The position numbers were made by a program, and so were the translations under genes. The notes under the pieces are model-generated. The model was given only the letters and a program-made list of their open reading frames with translations. It did not search any database and was not told the DNA's origin. Shown here piece after piece: positions 1 through 9,420 of a stretch of 64,000 bases of DNA. Position 1 is the first letter of the stretch, and each line of letters begins with the position of its first letter. Origin of the DNA: Alkalimarinus sediminis (GTDB taxonomy: Bacteria; Pseudomonadota; Gammaproteobacteria; Pseudomonadales; Oleiphilaceae); contig NZ_CP101527.1 in assembly GCF_026427595.1 (NCBI RefSeq), forward strand, positions 415,001 to 479,000, in the 5' to 3' direction.

Positions 1-1731
<1,731 letters not shown>

Positions 1732-1968
1732 TATAACGCCCAAATAGTTTTGGAATAACACCAAAACAAACAATATTGGCTAAGATTGTTCCAGACAATC
1801 TTGAGCATATCCTCCATCCATGGAGGTAACCGGATAATGTGATTATGATCCGAGATGTTAGATAACTTAATAACTTACTAAATGTTAAAGACATTGCAGA
1901 ATTGATGTGGGTTGATCAACGCAAATATAGTGAACACTATAGAAAAGATGATCAACCGACCAAGGTTT
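1732..1968 (+). other. 23S-5S internal transcribed spacer
   Basis: A spacer of about 237 bp with no tRNA. It has several small hairpins, such as CCTCCAT/ATGGAGG near 1811-1826 and GATTGT/ACAATC near 1786-1802. Just before 5S, GGTTGATC near 1911 can pair with GATCAACC near 1950, consistent with an RNase-processed 5S precursor stem. Function is inferred from position and pairing only. Confidence 0.7.
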
Positions 1969-2087
1969 TGCCTGATGACAATAGCGAACTGGAACCACCT
2001 GATCCCATCCCGAACTCAGTCGTGAAACGGTTCAGCGCCGATGGTAGTGTGGGGTCTCCCCATGTGAGAGTAGGTCATCGTCAGGCA
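1969..2087 (+). rRNA. rrf: 5S ribosomal RNA
   Basis: About 119 nt. The ends pair (TGCCTGA with TCAGGCA), and the conserved internal blocks GAACTCAGTCGTGAAACG and GCGCCGATGGTAGTGTGG are present. The gene lies 237 bp after 23S, as in a normal rrn operon, and is followed at once by a rho-independent terminator. Exact ends may vary by 1-2 nt. Confidence 0.95.
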
Positions 2088-2097
2088 TCTAAATACG

Positions 2098-2130
2098 AAA
2101 CCCCGATAGGTTATCCTATCGGGGTTTTTT
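2098..2130 (+). terminator. rrn operon intrinsic terminator
   Basis: A 13-bp perfect stem, AAACCCCGATAGG / CCTATCGGGGTTT, with a TTAT loop. The stem runs into a T6 tract. It lies 10 bp after 5S and is a classic intrinsic terminator. Confidence 0.93.
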
Positions 2131-2181
2131 ATTGCCTGTCACATGGGGAAAGGTTAAAGGCGGAGCGCAGCGACCACAGAC

Positions 2182-2337
2182 CATGAGAGAGTAGGGTGAG
2201 CGGTGGTGCCGAAGGCATACGAAGCACCGCTTCGGAAACCGTGAACGACTCGCATCTGTGATGCGAGGCCGGGCCATCGTCAGGCATCTAAATACGAAAC
2301 CCCGATAGGTTATCCTGTCGGGGTTTTTTATTGCCTG
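2182..2337 (+). repeat. second, degenerate copy of the 5S tail plus terminator, with inserted sequence
   Basis: Bases 2275-2337 repeat 2076-2138 (63 nt: end of 5S plus terminator) with one change, A2118 to G2317. The second terminator hairpin therefore spans 2297-2329 with one wobble pair. Upstream, the 16 bases ending GAGAGTAGG at 2195 match the 5S segment at 2058-2073 in 14 positions. Between these two 5S-like pieces lie about 79 bp (2196-2274) unrelated to 5S, including a perfect hairpin CTCGCATC/GATGCGAG at 2249-2267. It looks like a partial 5S duplication that later acquired an insert. It could act as a backup rrn terminator. Confidence 0.8.
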
Positions 2338-2361
2338 GAAGAAAGTACGACGCAGCTATGC

Positions 2362-2440
2362 TTCGCGGCTAAGAGCCGTTCCTACCAATGCTTATTAACC
2401 ATACGAAAGCTCCTGTCGGGGCGCCACGTTGGCGCGAAAC
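2362..2440. repeat. REP-like inverted pair (REPIN-like)
   Basis: Two REP-like palindromic units lie in opposite orientation about 25 bp apart. Unit 1 at 2362-2385 has CGGCT/AGCCG around AAG, followed by TTCCTAC. Unit 2 at about 2409-2440 begins GCTCCTGTCGGGG and contains GCGCCA/TGGCGC. The layout (CGCG palindrome next to a CTCCTAC-like head) resembles REP/REPIN elements of Pseudomonas and relatives, which are mobilised by RAYT transposases. No RAYT gene is present in the window. Family membership is by pattern only. Confidence 0.5.
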
Positions 2441-2861
2441 AGTTACCCTGGTAATGTCAAACTGCCCAATCAGCTACCCCTTCGCACTCATATTTTGTTC
2501 TCTACTATTCCAATTCCATCAATTTATAGGTTCTAACGATTATAAAAGTCGCCTGCATCTATGTTTAGGTGTTTCATTAATGTTTAAAAAGAAATTGAAA
2601 TAAAACATTACGAATTGCGACATATTTGAACAGTCATTTTTTAACCACTTTGGTAGTCTAAATTGAGAACTAGCTCATAAAATGATCAATTTAGCGACCA
2701 ATTTGAGCTTTACTACGACTCTGTTCTCACAATCGCCTATAAAAACGACTAGACTGAAATTCAAATAAGAACAATAGTACTAAAAATGCAAGGTTCCGAA
2801 TTGGGTATCAGGGTTAAAAATAATAAGGTAGACATGCCGTATAGAATAAGGAGGGGTTGAG
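2441..2861. other. intergenic region upstream of the secreted-protein operon
   Basis: About 420 bp, AT-rich, with no convincing gene. It must hold the promoter and 5' leader of the operon beginning at 2862. A weak candidate is TAATAA near 2819 with an unconvincing -35. The only clear signal is the strong Shine-Dalgarno AAGGAGGGG at 2848-2856, just before the start codon. Confidence 0.5.
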
Positions 2862-4097
2862 ATGTTGCATCTTAAGTCCGTTTTTAAAGCTAAAGCATTA
2901 AATGCTCGTAGCTCTTTGCCAATATTGCTGAGTGGTGGTTTAGTTTCACTTGCATCTCAGGCTTATGCTGACCTAACACCCATTGATGATGAAGGGTTGT
3001 CTTCTGTTGTGGGTCAGGCATACATATCTATAGACAAGACTTATCATCCTGAGGCTTCTCAAAATACATCATATACGCGTATAAATTTGGGTATGGATAT
3101 TGAGTTGCAGTCGAATATTGAGTATTTAGAGTTGGGGCGTTATGAACGAAACGACCCTTATGGCTTAGAAAGGCCAGCGGATGTTATGGTGAGTAACTTC
3201 TCGTTAGGCTATATATACAACTCTAGCTATTTCAGCCAAAACCCCGATGCTGCTCGCCCTATAAAAAGTGATGGCTCGGCTTATCAGGATGGTGAGATCG
3301 TTCCCTTTGAAATAACGGATCCTTTTCTCGAATTTGCTTATGACGAAAGCAATAATGAAATGACTGGTGTCCGTATTGGGTTTGGTGAAGCAAAAGGTAT
3401 GTTATCTGGGAGTATTGATTCGCTTACCGGTAACATAGATGTGGATATTCGCGATCAAGGCGAAGGTATGAGAGCCGCTAGCTCTAACGGCAATATTGCA
3501 GATAGGTTATTGGTTTTGTTAACCCCGCTTCTCGAGAAGGATAGCCCAATAGAGGCACAAGCCAAGTTGGTCGATGAAAATGGTAATCTAGACCCTATAC
3601 GAGCAACTATGATCGGCATACCTGATGGCGACAAATTTGTGCTGAGTGGTGCTAGCGGTTTTACAAGGTGGTCAGTTAGAAATTTATTAGGCGGCCTCTC
3701 ATCTAGTGATATTGAGGTGCCAAACTGTTCATTTTTTAGCTGTCCGGGCGGAGATATTATAATTTCTGTGAATGATTGCAAGGTATTGGGGGTTGATGCG
3801 TGCTTTAATCTCAAACAGTTTGAGAGTTTTCCGATTGGGCAAATAGAAGAACAAAATGGAAATCGCTATTTAACCGGCTCAGCAACAGGAATGTTTATTT
3901 CATTTCAGACTAAAGATTTGGAATGGTTACAGGACGTGAGGGCGCAAAATCCTAGCGCTGAAGATTTTGTAAAAGCTACTTCAGGTGCGTTTTTTAATAT
4001 TCCTAATAGTAGTGTAACGGTTAACCTAGAAGAAGCCCTAAATGGCGTACCCAGAGTAAGAACAGAGTACATCGATAGAGGCAATGGACTATTTTAA
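2862..4097 (+). CDS. secreted DUF6160-like protein 1 (411 aa), function unknown
   Basis: Start ATG with a strong Shine-Dalgarno (AAGGAGGGG). Residues 1-36 form a Sec signal peptide (hydrophobic PILLSGGLVSLASQ, cleavage after AYA). The mature N-terminus, DLTPIDDEGLSSVVGQAY, carries the motif shared with the next three genes: [DE]L, acidic pair, LS, V, GQ. I recall this type of N-terminus from proteins annotated as DUF6160, but could not search. The body looks beta-rich and polar. The mature part has four cysteines in two short loops (C-x4-C and C-x7-C, residues near 288-315), suggesting disulfides outside the cytoplasm. There are no membrane anchors. It is first in a four-gene operon with 18-, 10- and 2-bp gaps. 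Export is well supported; the biological role is not known. Confidence 0.8.
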   Translation: MLHLKSVFKAKALNARSSLPILLSGGLVSLASQAYADLTPIDDEGLSSVVGQAYISIDKTYHPEASQNTSYTRINLGMDIELQSNIEYLELGRYERNDPYGLERPADVMVSNFSLGYIYNSSYFSQNPDAARPIKSDGSAYQDGEIVPFEITDPFLEFAYDESNNEMTGVRIGFGEAKGMLSGSIDSLTGNIDVDIRDQGEGMRAASSNGNIADRLLVLLTPLLEKDSPIEAQAKLVDENGNLDPIRATMIGIPDGDKFVLSGASGFTRWSVRNLLGGLSSSDIEVPNCSFFSCPGGDIIISVNDCKVLGVDACFNLKQFESFPIGQIEEQNGNRYLTGSATGMFISFQTKDLEWLQDVRAQNPSAEDFVKATSGAFFNIPNSSVTVNLEEALNGVPRVRTEYIDRGNGLF

Positions 4098-4115
4098 ATA
4101 ATAAACGGGGGAAGT

Positions 4116-5345
4116 ATGCAAGGTGGCAGGTTTAAAACAATAGTCACTCACATGTCGTTATCTGCACTGGTCTTGTGTGGGTCTGCGAATGCAGAGCTTG
4201 CCTCGTTAAGTGACGGAGAACTGTCTGAGGTTGATGGAGCCGGCGTTGGTTTGGTATTTGAAGATTTTATTTTTGATGCGCGTACTGATGCTGCCGCAGG
4301 CCAGACGTTCAAGATCAGTGGTATTAAAGATTCCACTGGTACTAAAGATGTCGCTATAACTGTTTCCCAACTTTACATCGCGAATTCTGGTAGTAATTAT
4401 GGACAGAATCTATCAGGCGTAAATCTTGGTCGTCTCGTTAACCCCTATGAAATTGAATTGGTTGATGGTGATGATATCGGTATTCAGGATAAAGCAGTAC
4501 TTCAGTTTTCAGCACCAAAAAAGTATGACGCTACTACTGTTGTTAATTTAGACCGCGACCTAGATGGCCAGCTAGATACCCAAACAGACTCTGCAGGTGT
4601 GACATCACTAAAAGAATATGCAGCTAACCCAGAAGGATATGACTGTGTATTGGCAGGTGCGGCAAAGGGTAGCGGGACCTGTGGCAGTAGACCAACGGGA
4701 GTTGATCCAGTGTCGTCTGAAGCGATAGTAGGGGAGCGCCCTGATATTGGTCTAAAGCTCCAGGTGCAGGTTGGTATCGAAACTCCTGATAACTTAAATA
4801 TTCATGCGAAAAGTGCTGTTTTTGACGGTAGTTATCTTCGTTTGTGGGGGGATGACAATAAGCAGCAATTAGTGGGTGAGTTTCGTCTAAACTTATATAC
4901 CCCAGAGTTATCTATAAACTCATGTGATGCTGCTGGTCAAAGCTGTGGCAATACCATCTATATGAAGAACTTTGAGCTTGAGCTGGCACTTGGAAACCGG
5001 TTTCAACCGATGTCGATCGGTGTAACAGAGTCCCTGACTGGCGCAATACAGCCTGGTAATTTTGTTTTCGAAGTGGCAAGCATAGCCGACTATGCGACCT
5101 CGCAGGGATACTTGGCAAATCTTCCAGGAGATGGAAAGAGAGCAAGTTGTACTACTGCTAATTGTACCGCAGCCTGGGATTTCTTTAATGATTACTATTC
5201 AAACCCTGCTTATAAAAGTAACTTGCGTGTCGGTGCTTTGCATATAGGTGATATAGCCGCAGGGGGACAAAATTTTGGGTCTTCACGAATCGAGGGTATG
5301 ACTATTCAATACCTCAAAATCTCAAGTCATGATCTCGCAAACTAG
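4116..5345 (+). CDS. secreted DUF6160-like protein 2 (409 aa), function unknown
   Basis: ATG preceded by GGGGGAAG. Signal peptide of about 26 residues (SLSALVLCGSANA, then cleavage). The mature start ELASLSDGELSEVDGAGVGL is a divergent version of the family motif, with the usual GQ replaced by GA. The mature protein has six cysteines in three close pairs (C-x11-C, C-x6-C, C-x4-C), consistent with folding in an oxidising compartment. A calcium-loop-like acidic run (DRDLDGQLDTQTD) lies near residues 149-161. Second gene of the operon, 18 bp after gene 1. No enzyme motif is recognised. Confidence 0.78.
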   Translation: MQGGRFKTIVTHMSLSALVLCGSANAELASLSDGELSEVDGAGVGLVFEDFIFDARTDAAAGQTFKISGIKDSTGTKDVAITVSQLYIANSGSNYGQNLSGVNLGRLVNPYEIELVDGDDIGIQDKAVLQFSAPKKYDATTVVNLDRDLDGQLDTQTDSAGVTSLKEYAANPEGYDCVLAGAAKGSGTCGSRPTGVDPVSSEAIVGERPDIGLKLQVQVGIETPDNLNIHAKSAVFDGSYLRLWGDDNKQQLVGEFRLNLYTPELSINSCDAAGQSCGNTIYMKNFELELALGNRFQPMSIGVTESLTGAIQPGNFVFEVASIADYATSQGYLANLPGDGKRASCTTANCTAAWDFFNDYYSNPAYKSNLRVGALHIGDIAAGGQNFGSSRIEGMTIQYLKISSHDLAN

Positions 5346-5355
5346 GAGTAGGGAA

Positions 5356-5913
5356 ATGTTAGAAAATAAAAAACAGTACTCTTTACCTGCTCTAGGGCTC
5401 GCTGCTTCTTTACTTTGTTCCTCAGTTGCTTACGCGGAGTTATCGTCTATTGATGATGATGGCTTGTCTGTGATTTCTGGTCAGGCTGGGGTATATCTTT
5501 CGGGTGAAATCTCTATTAATGAAAATGGCGGCCCTATCCAAAATGCATATTTTGGAGATTGCAGTGATACCAAAAAATGTGGTGCCCGACTAGCGATTCA
5601 AACAAAGCAAAATGGTGGTTGGTTTGTGTTAGATGATTTCAAAGGGGGCTTTTCGTTTCAAGGGCTGACTTTGAGGGTTCGTGATATAAACTCAGGCTTT
5701 GGTGGTGATGGCGCTCTGTTTAATCGAGAAGTACTTGAGATAGGCCTGCCGGATCAGATTAAAGTAGATAAGTTGCAATATACCTATGCAACTAGTAGCA
5801 CTGCTCGTCCAACGGATGCTGGGTTTCAACAAACTGATCTCTATACCGTAGAGATTGATGGTAATGTTACGCTGCAAGGCAATCTCCTTGTTTTCCCAAC
5901 AGGGAATAATTAA
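5356..5913 (+). CDS. secreted DUF6160-like protein 3 (185 aa), function unknown
   Basis: I place the start at ATG 5356 rather than the in-frame ATG at 5329, which overlaps the previous gene. AGGAG at 5344-5348 is correctly spaced for 5356, and the protein then begins directly with a signal peptide (MLENKKQYSLPALGLAASLL to AYA). The mature N-terminus ELSSIDDDGLSVISGQAGVY is the clearest example of the family motif. There is one cysteine pair in the mature part (C-x5-C). It is the shortest member and may represent a minimal version of the fold. Third gene of the operon, 10 bp after gene 2 and 2 bp before gene 4. Confidence 0.78.
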   Translation: MLENKKQYSLPALGLAASLLCSSVAYAELSSIDDDGLSVISGQAGVYLSGEISINENGGPIQNAYFGDCSDTKKCGARLAIQTKQNGGWFVLDDFKGGFSFQGLTLRVRDINSGFGGDGALFNREVLEIGLPDQIKVDKLQYTYATSSTARPTDAGFQQTDLYTVEIDGNVTLQGNLLVFPTGNN

Positions 5914-5915
5914 AG

Positions 5916-8339
5916 ATGGATAAGCTCATGAATAAAAAAGCTCTTGCGCTAGGTTTGTCTTGCTCACTTGTTTCTCCCACTTTATTGGCTGAATTAACCC
6001 AGCTTAATGATGAGATGATGTCTGGTGTGAGTGGTCAGAGTGGGATAACACTTGAAACAGCGCTCAAAATGGATATTGGAGAGATAGCATATTTTGATGA
6101 TGGGGCAGGTATTGCCATACAAGGTGTAAAAATATCCGATGCTGCTAACAGAGCAAATGCGTCTAACCGAACCTATGTATTAGATATAGAAAATGATGGT
6201 AGTTTAAACATTGCCTACGATATCTCTCCTACGCGCCTTGAATTTTCAGATATTCGTTTCGGAACTCAGTCAGGCAACATGACCGGTGCTAGCGGCGGCG
6301 GATTCTTCTGGGAGTATCAGTTAGCTGGAAACCTTAATGTTAAGGGTGGAGGGGCATTAGGTTCTGATGGCTACACCTTCCAGTCTAACTACACCATGAC
6401 AAATGGTGCATTTGGTTACACTACGCAAGGTAATAGCTTTTGGTTGGAGGGTATAGATCTGACTGCAGCTTCGACTATGACGTTGGATGTCGGTACTGAT
6501 GCTGTCGGCAGTTATTTAGATATACGATTACCAAATTACACAGGTGAGTACACTGTAGGGGCTATTAGGCATAGTTCAAACATAGCTTTAAGTGGCGGCT
6601 CTTTATGGGGTAAATATGATTTAACCTCCAATATTCAGTTGCGTGGAGGTGGTCGTTTTGGCGTTACAGGGTTTACCGTTGATGCCCAAAACACTATCAA
6701 TAGATACGATTTTGCATGGGGTGATGATGGAAATTGGATTGGAGCGTTAGGTGTAACGGGTAGTTATAACGTTCAGAATCTAACTTTAGATGTTGCTCCA
6801 GATTCTGATGGTCAGCTTGGGTTGGCTATCGCGTTTGATAAAGCGGATGCGTCTTATCATATAGATAAACTAGTATTAGGTGAGACTAAGTCGCGTATTG
6901 ATGCTTACTTGGCAGGTGCGCCTTTAACAGGTGGGCCAGCTAAGCTTAAGAGTATCGGAAGTATCGATATGAATTTTGTCTTTGCTGATCAGAGTGTTGA
7001 TGGCGTCAATTATACAAATATTTTCTATGTTCAGGCAGGTGGTCAAGCTAATGCCGGTGAGCAGGGCTTAAGGCTTAATACTCAGTGGAGCTTGGTTGAT
7101 CAATACGGGCTAGACACTAATGTATCAAATATCACCTACACGGATGATGGTAACGCAGTAATGCTGAGCGGGCTTCAATCTTGGGGTAAGGGAGATGTTA
7201 CACTTAATGTAACCAAGGCTGGTCTTATTGGCGGTACTGAGTTTTTCGATGGCATACGTGTAGGCTTCGAGAACTTTAGTGGCGGTTATAAAATAGACGG
7301 GCTTCAGGTGGGTAAAAATGACGCTCAGCTGAAAAATCAAGACATACAGGGTGGGTCAGAGTTGTTGTTGGCTCTGGGGGTCTTTCCTGCTTATGATTTT
7401 ACTGCTAACGGGCATATAACTATTGGCACGGGTGGTGCGACCGGTGAGGGGCTAACAATTAACTCCGATATACATATAACTAACGGGCGAGCTGCATTAA
7501 TGGCCGATGAGAATGGTAGTGGGATTTGGGCTACTGGTCTTGACTATGATATTCATAAGCGGAACATGACCATTGATGTAACTGAAGAGGGGTTGGCTAT
7601 TGTTGAGGGTGAATCTTGGAGTGTTATGGATATTTCGGATTTGCGCTTGGGTAATAAAGTTAACGGCAAAAGTTTTGGTCGTTTTATACTAAAACGCTAT
7701 GAAACTGGCTCTTCTATGGTTGTTAAGGCTGGTGGCTCGGGTGATATTTGTGTCGGTGGCAATGCTGCTGATGCTGCGGGCTGCAGTGCTTCAGGTGGTA
7801 TTTGGGAGCAGCGAGGCGACGAAGGTATAACCGTTAGTCTGAAAAACGTTTTGGCGCAGGCGGTAAGCGACACAAAGAGAAACAGCTTTACATGGGAGAC
7901 TAAGGGAGGCTCTTCTACTAACCGGCCTATGCAGATAGTTTTTGATAATATTACGACGAATGATGGTGATGGCATTAATAACACTTACGGACTTCAGAAT
8001 GATATTTCTATCGATGTTTACCAAACTAAGGTAGTTAAAAAGAGAGATGGTGCAGATTCGAATGGGGTTATCGGCAATAAGGGTGATGAAAAGATTGCTG
8101 ATAACTCTGCAGCGGGCTATAGGTATGTTAGTAGAGCTGAATTGGACGCGAACCCCTCACTGGTTTCGGATCGTCCATTAGGGTTTGCTGTTAATGCCAA
8201 CACTCGCTTTAAAGAGTTATCATTTGGCAGCATTCAGACGGTCCACCCTGATGCAGTGCAGCCGTCCACTTTGGTGTATGGCATGAGTCTTCAAAACGTT
8301 AATATGACGTCAAATCTAACAGCAACCCCTATTCAATAA
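5916..8339 (+). CDS. large secreted DUF6160-like repeat protein (807 aa), function unknown
   Basis: Signal peptide (ALALGLSCSLVSPTLLA), then ELTQLNDEMMSGVSGQSGIT, the family motif. The rest is dominated by five copies of a beta-strand-like unit. Each unit starts with a turn such as DDGN or DENG followed by a GL/GI strand, continues with a [LMV]T[LI][DN]V-type strand, and ends in a strand such as YHIDKLVLG. The turns begin near residues 61, 170, 270, 410 and 531. One mature cysteine pair (C-x10-C) lies near residue 614. An alternative start at ATG 5928 would shorten the signal peptide by four residues. It is the last gene of the operon and is followed by a strong terminator. The repeat architecture suggests a solenoid or surface-exposed structural protein; that is inference. 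Confidence 0.8.
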   Translation: MDKLMNKKALALGLSCSLVSPTLLAELTQLNDEMMSGVSGQSGITLETALKMDIGEIAYFDDGAGIAIQGVKISDAANRANASNRTYVLDIENDGSLNIAYDISPTRLEFSDIRFGTQSGNMTGASGGGFFWEYQLAGNLNVKGGGALGSDGYTFQSNYTMTNGAFGYTTQGNSFWLEGIDLTAASTMTLDVGTDAVGSYLDIRLPNYTGEYTVGAIRHSSNIALSGGSLWGKYDLTSNIQLRGGGRFGVTGFTVDAQNTINRYDFAWGDDGNWIGALGVTGSYNVQNLTLDVAPDSDGQLGLAIAFDKADASYHIDKLVLGETKSRIDAYLAGAPLTGGPAKLKSIGSIDMNFVFADQSVDGVNYTNIFYVQAGGQANAGEQGLRLNTQWSLVDQYGLDTNVSNITYTDDGNAVMLSGLQSWGKGDVTLNVTKAGLIGGTEFFDGIRVGFENFSGGYKIDGLQVGKNDAQLKNQDIQGGSELLLALGVFPAYDFTANGHITIGTGGATGEGLTINSDIHITNGRAALMADENGSGIWATGLDYDIHKRNMTIDVTEEGLAIVEGESWSVMDISDLRLGNKVNGKSFGRFILKRYETGSSMVVKAGGSGDICVGGNAADAAGCSASGGIWEQRGDEGITVSLKNVLAQAVSDTKRNSFTWETKGGSSTNRPMQIVFDNITTNDGDGINNTYGLQNDISIDVYQTKVVKKRDGADSNGVIGNKGDEKIADNSAAGYRYVSRAELDANPSLVSDRPLGFAVNANTRFKELSFGSIQTVHPDAVQPSTLVYGMSLQNVNMTSNLTATPIQ

Positions 8340-8358
8340 TCACATAGGTCTCTTTCTT

Positions 8359-8390
8359 AAAAAGCCTATCCTTTATGGATAGGCTTTTTT
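8359..8390 (+). terminator. intrinsic terminator of the secreted-protein operon
   Basis: A 14-bp perfect stem (AAAAGCCTATCC and complement), loop TTAT, ending in T6. It lies 20 bp after the last gene of the operon and separates it from birA. Confidence 0.93.
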
Positions 8391-8445
8391 GTTTCTAGTT
8401 CCGCGATATATAATTAATCACACTGGTTCTTAATGGGTATTGAAT

Positions 8446-9420
8446 ATGGACTTAATGAGGTTGTTGGACGTGCTCTCGGATGGAGAATACCATTCTGGTG
8501 TTGAAATGGGGCGGTTATTAGGGGTTAGTCGTACGGCAATCTGGAAAGCGTTAGGCAAGTTGGAGGCAGAAGGTATTGTATTGGATGTTGTTAAGGGTAA
8601 AGGGTATCGCATAGATGGTGGTTTGGACCTGCTTAACAGTGAAGATATTGCAGCGTATCTAGCTTCTCGTTCAATTTTTCTTGATAACTTGTACCTGTTG
8701 CAAGAAGTTGACTCAACAAACTCCTTCTTGATGCGAGATGATGTCGAGGCCAAAGGGTACAGTCTGTGTTTAGCAGAGCGTCAAACTGCAGGGCGAGGGC
8801 GAAGAGGGCGTGAGTGGCATAGCCCCTATGCTAAAAATCTATATATGAGCATCTCTTTTAGTTTGCCGGGTGGCGCTGAAGTTCTTGAGGGGCTTAGTGT
8901 GGTTTTGGGTGTTGCAATCGCTAACTGTTTGTCGAGTCGCGGTGTTCCGAATGTTGGTCTCAAATGGCCTAATGACATCTGGGTTGATGGCAAAAAGCTT
9001 GCTGGAATTTTGGTTGAGCTAAAAGGAGAGGCGGAGTTTGGGTGGAAGGTTGTAGCGGGGCTTGGGATTAATGTTCGCATGAGTGAACATGAAGGGATGC
9101 AAGTTGATCAGCCATGGACGTCTATTGAAAGGCTTGTCGGTGATGCGTCGCTTGAAAGAAGCTTGTGGGCATCGGCGCTGACTGAAAGCTTAATTGAGAC
9201 GATTGATCGATACCGAATTGAGGGGTTGCAAGGGTTGCTTGCTGATTGGTCAAAGTTTGATATTCTTCAAGGTCGCCAGGTTGAGCTTTCTGTTGGGGGT
9301 GTGCTTGGCCTTTGTCATGGTATAGATAGCAGGGGGCGTTTATTGGTGGATGTTAACGGTAAGATGAGTGCGGTTAACGCAGGGGAAGTAAGTGTTAGGC
9401 CAAATGAATCTTCAGATTGA
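8446..9420 (+). CDS. birA: bifunctional biotin-protein ligase / biotin operon repressor
   Basis: Activates biotin with ATP and attaches it to the carboxyl carrier protein of acetyl-CoA carboxylase; in this family the biotinyl-AMP form also represses biotin genes. The N-terminal winged helix (about residues 1-60) contains HSGVEMGRLLGVSRTAIWKAL. The catalytic domain has GRGRRGREW (biotin/ATP loop), KWPND and KLAGILVE, followed by the C-terminal SH3-like domain. ATG 8446 is chosen; an in-frame TTG lies six bases upstream. A TATAAT -10 candidate sits at 8409-8414 but its -35 is weak. The stop overlaps coaX. Confidence 0.96.
   Translation: MDLMRLLDVLSDGEYHSGVEMGRLLGVSRTAIWKALGKLEAEGIVLDVVKGKGYRIDGGLDLLNSEDIAAYLASRSIFLDNLYLLQEVDSTNSFLMRDDVEAKGYSLCLAERQTAGRGRRGREWHSPYAKNLYMSISFSLPGGAEVLEGLSVVLGVAIANCLSSRGVPNVGLKWPNDIWVDGKKLAGILVELKGEAEFGWKVVAGLGINVRMSEHEGMQVDQPWTSIERLVGDASLERSLWASALTESLIETIDRYRIEGLQGLLADWSKFDILQGRQVELSVGGVLGLCHGIDSRGRLLVDVNGKMSAVNAGEVSVRPNESSD

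Noticed and set aside
1902..2186. 94-codon open frame on the + strand
   Set aside because: It runs through the 5S rRNA gene and the rrn terminator; a chance frame in RNA genes.
2388..2603. 71-codon open frame beginning MLINHTKAPVG
   Set aside because: It starts inside the REP-like element, has no ribosome site, and its composition is not protein-like.
3455..3814. 119-codon antisense frame opposite secreted protein 1
   Set aside because: The sense frame has a signal peptide, Shine-Dalgarno and family motif; the antisense frame has none.
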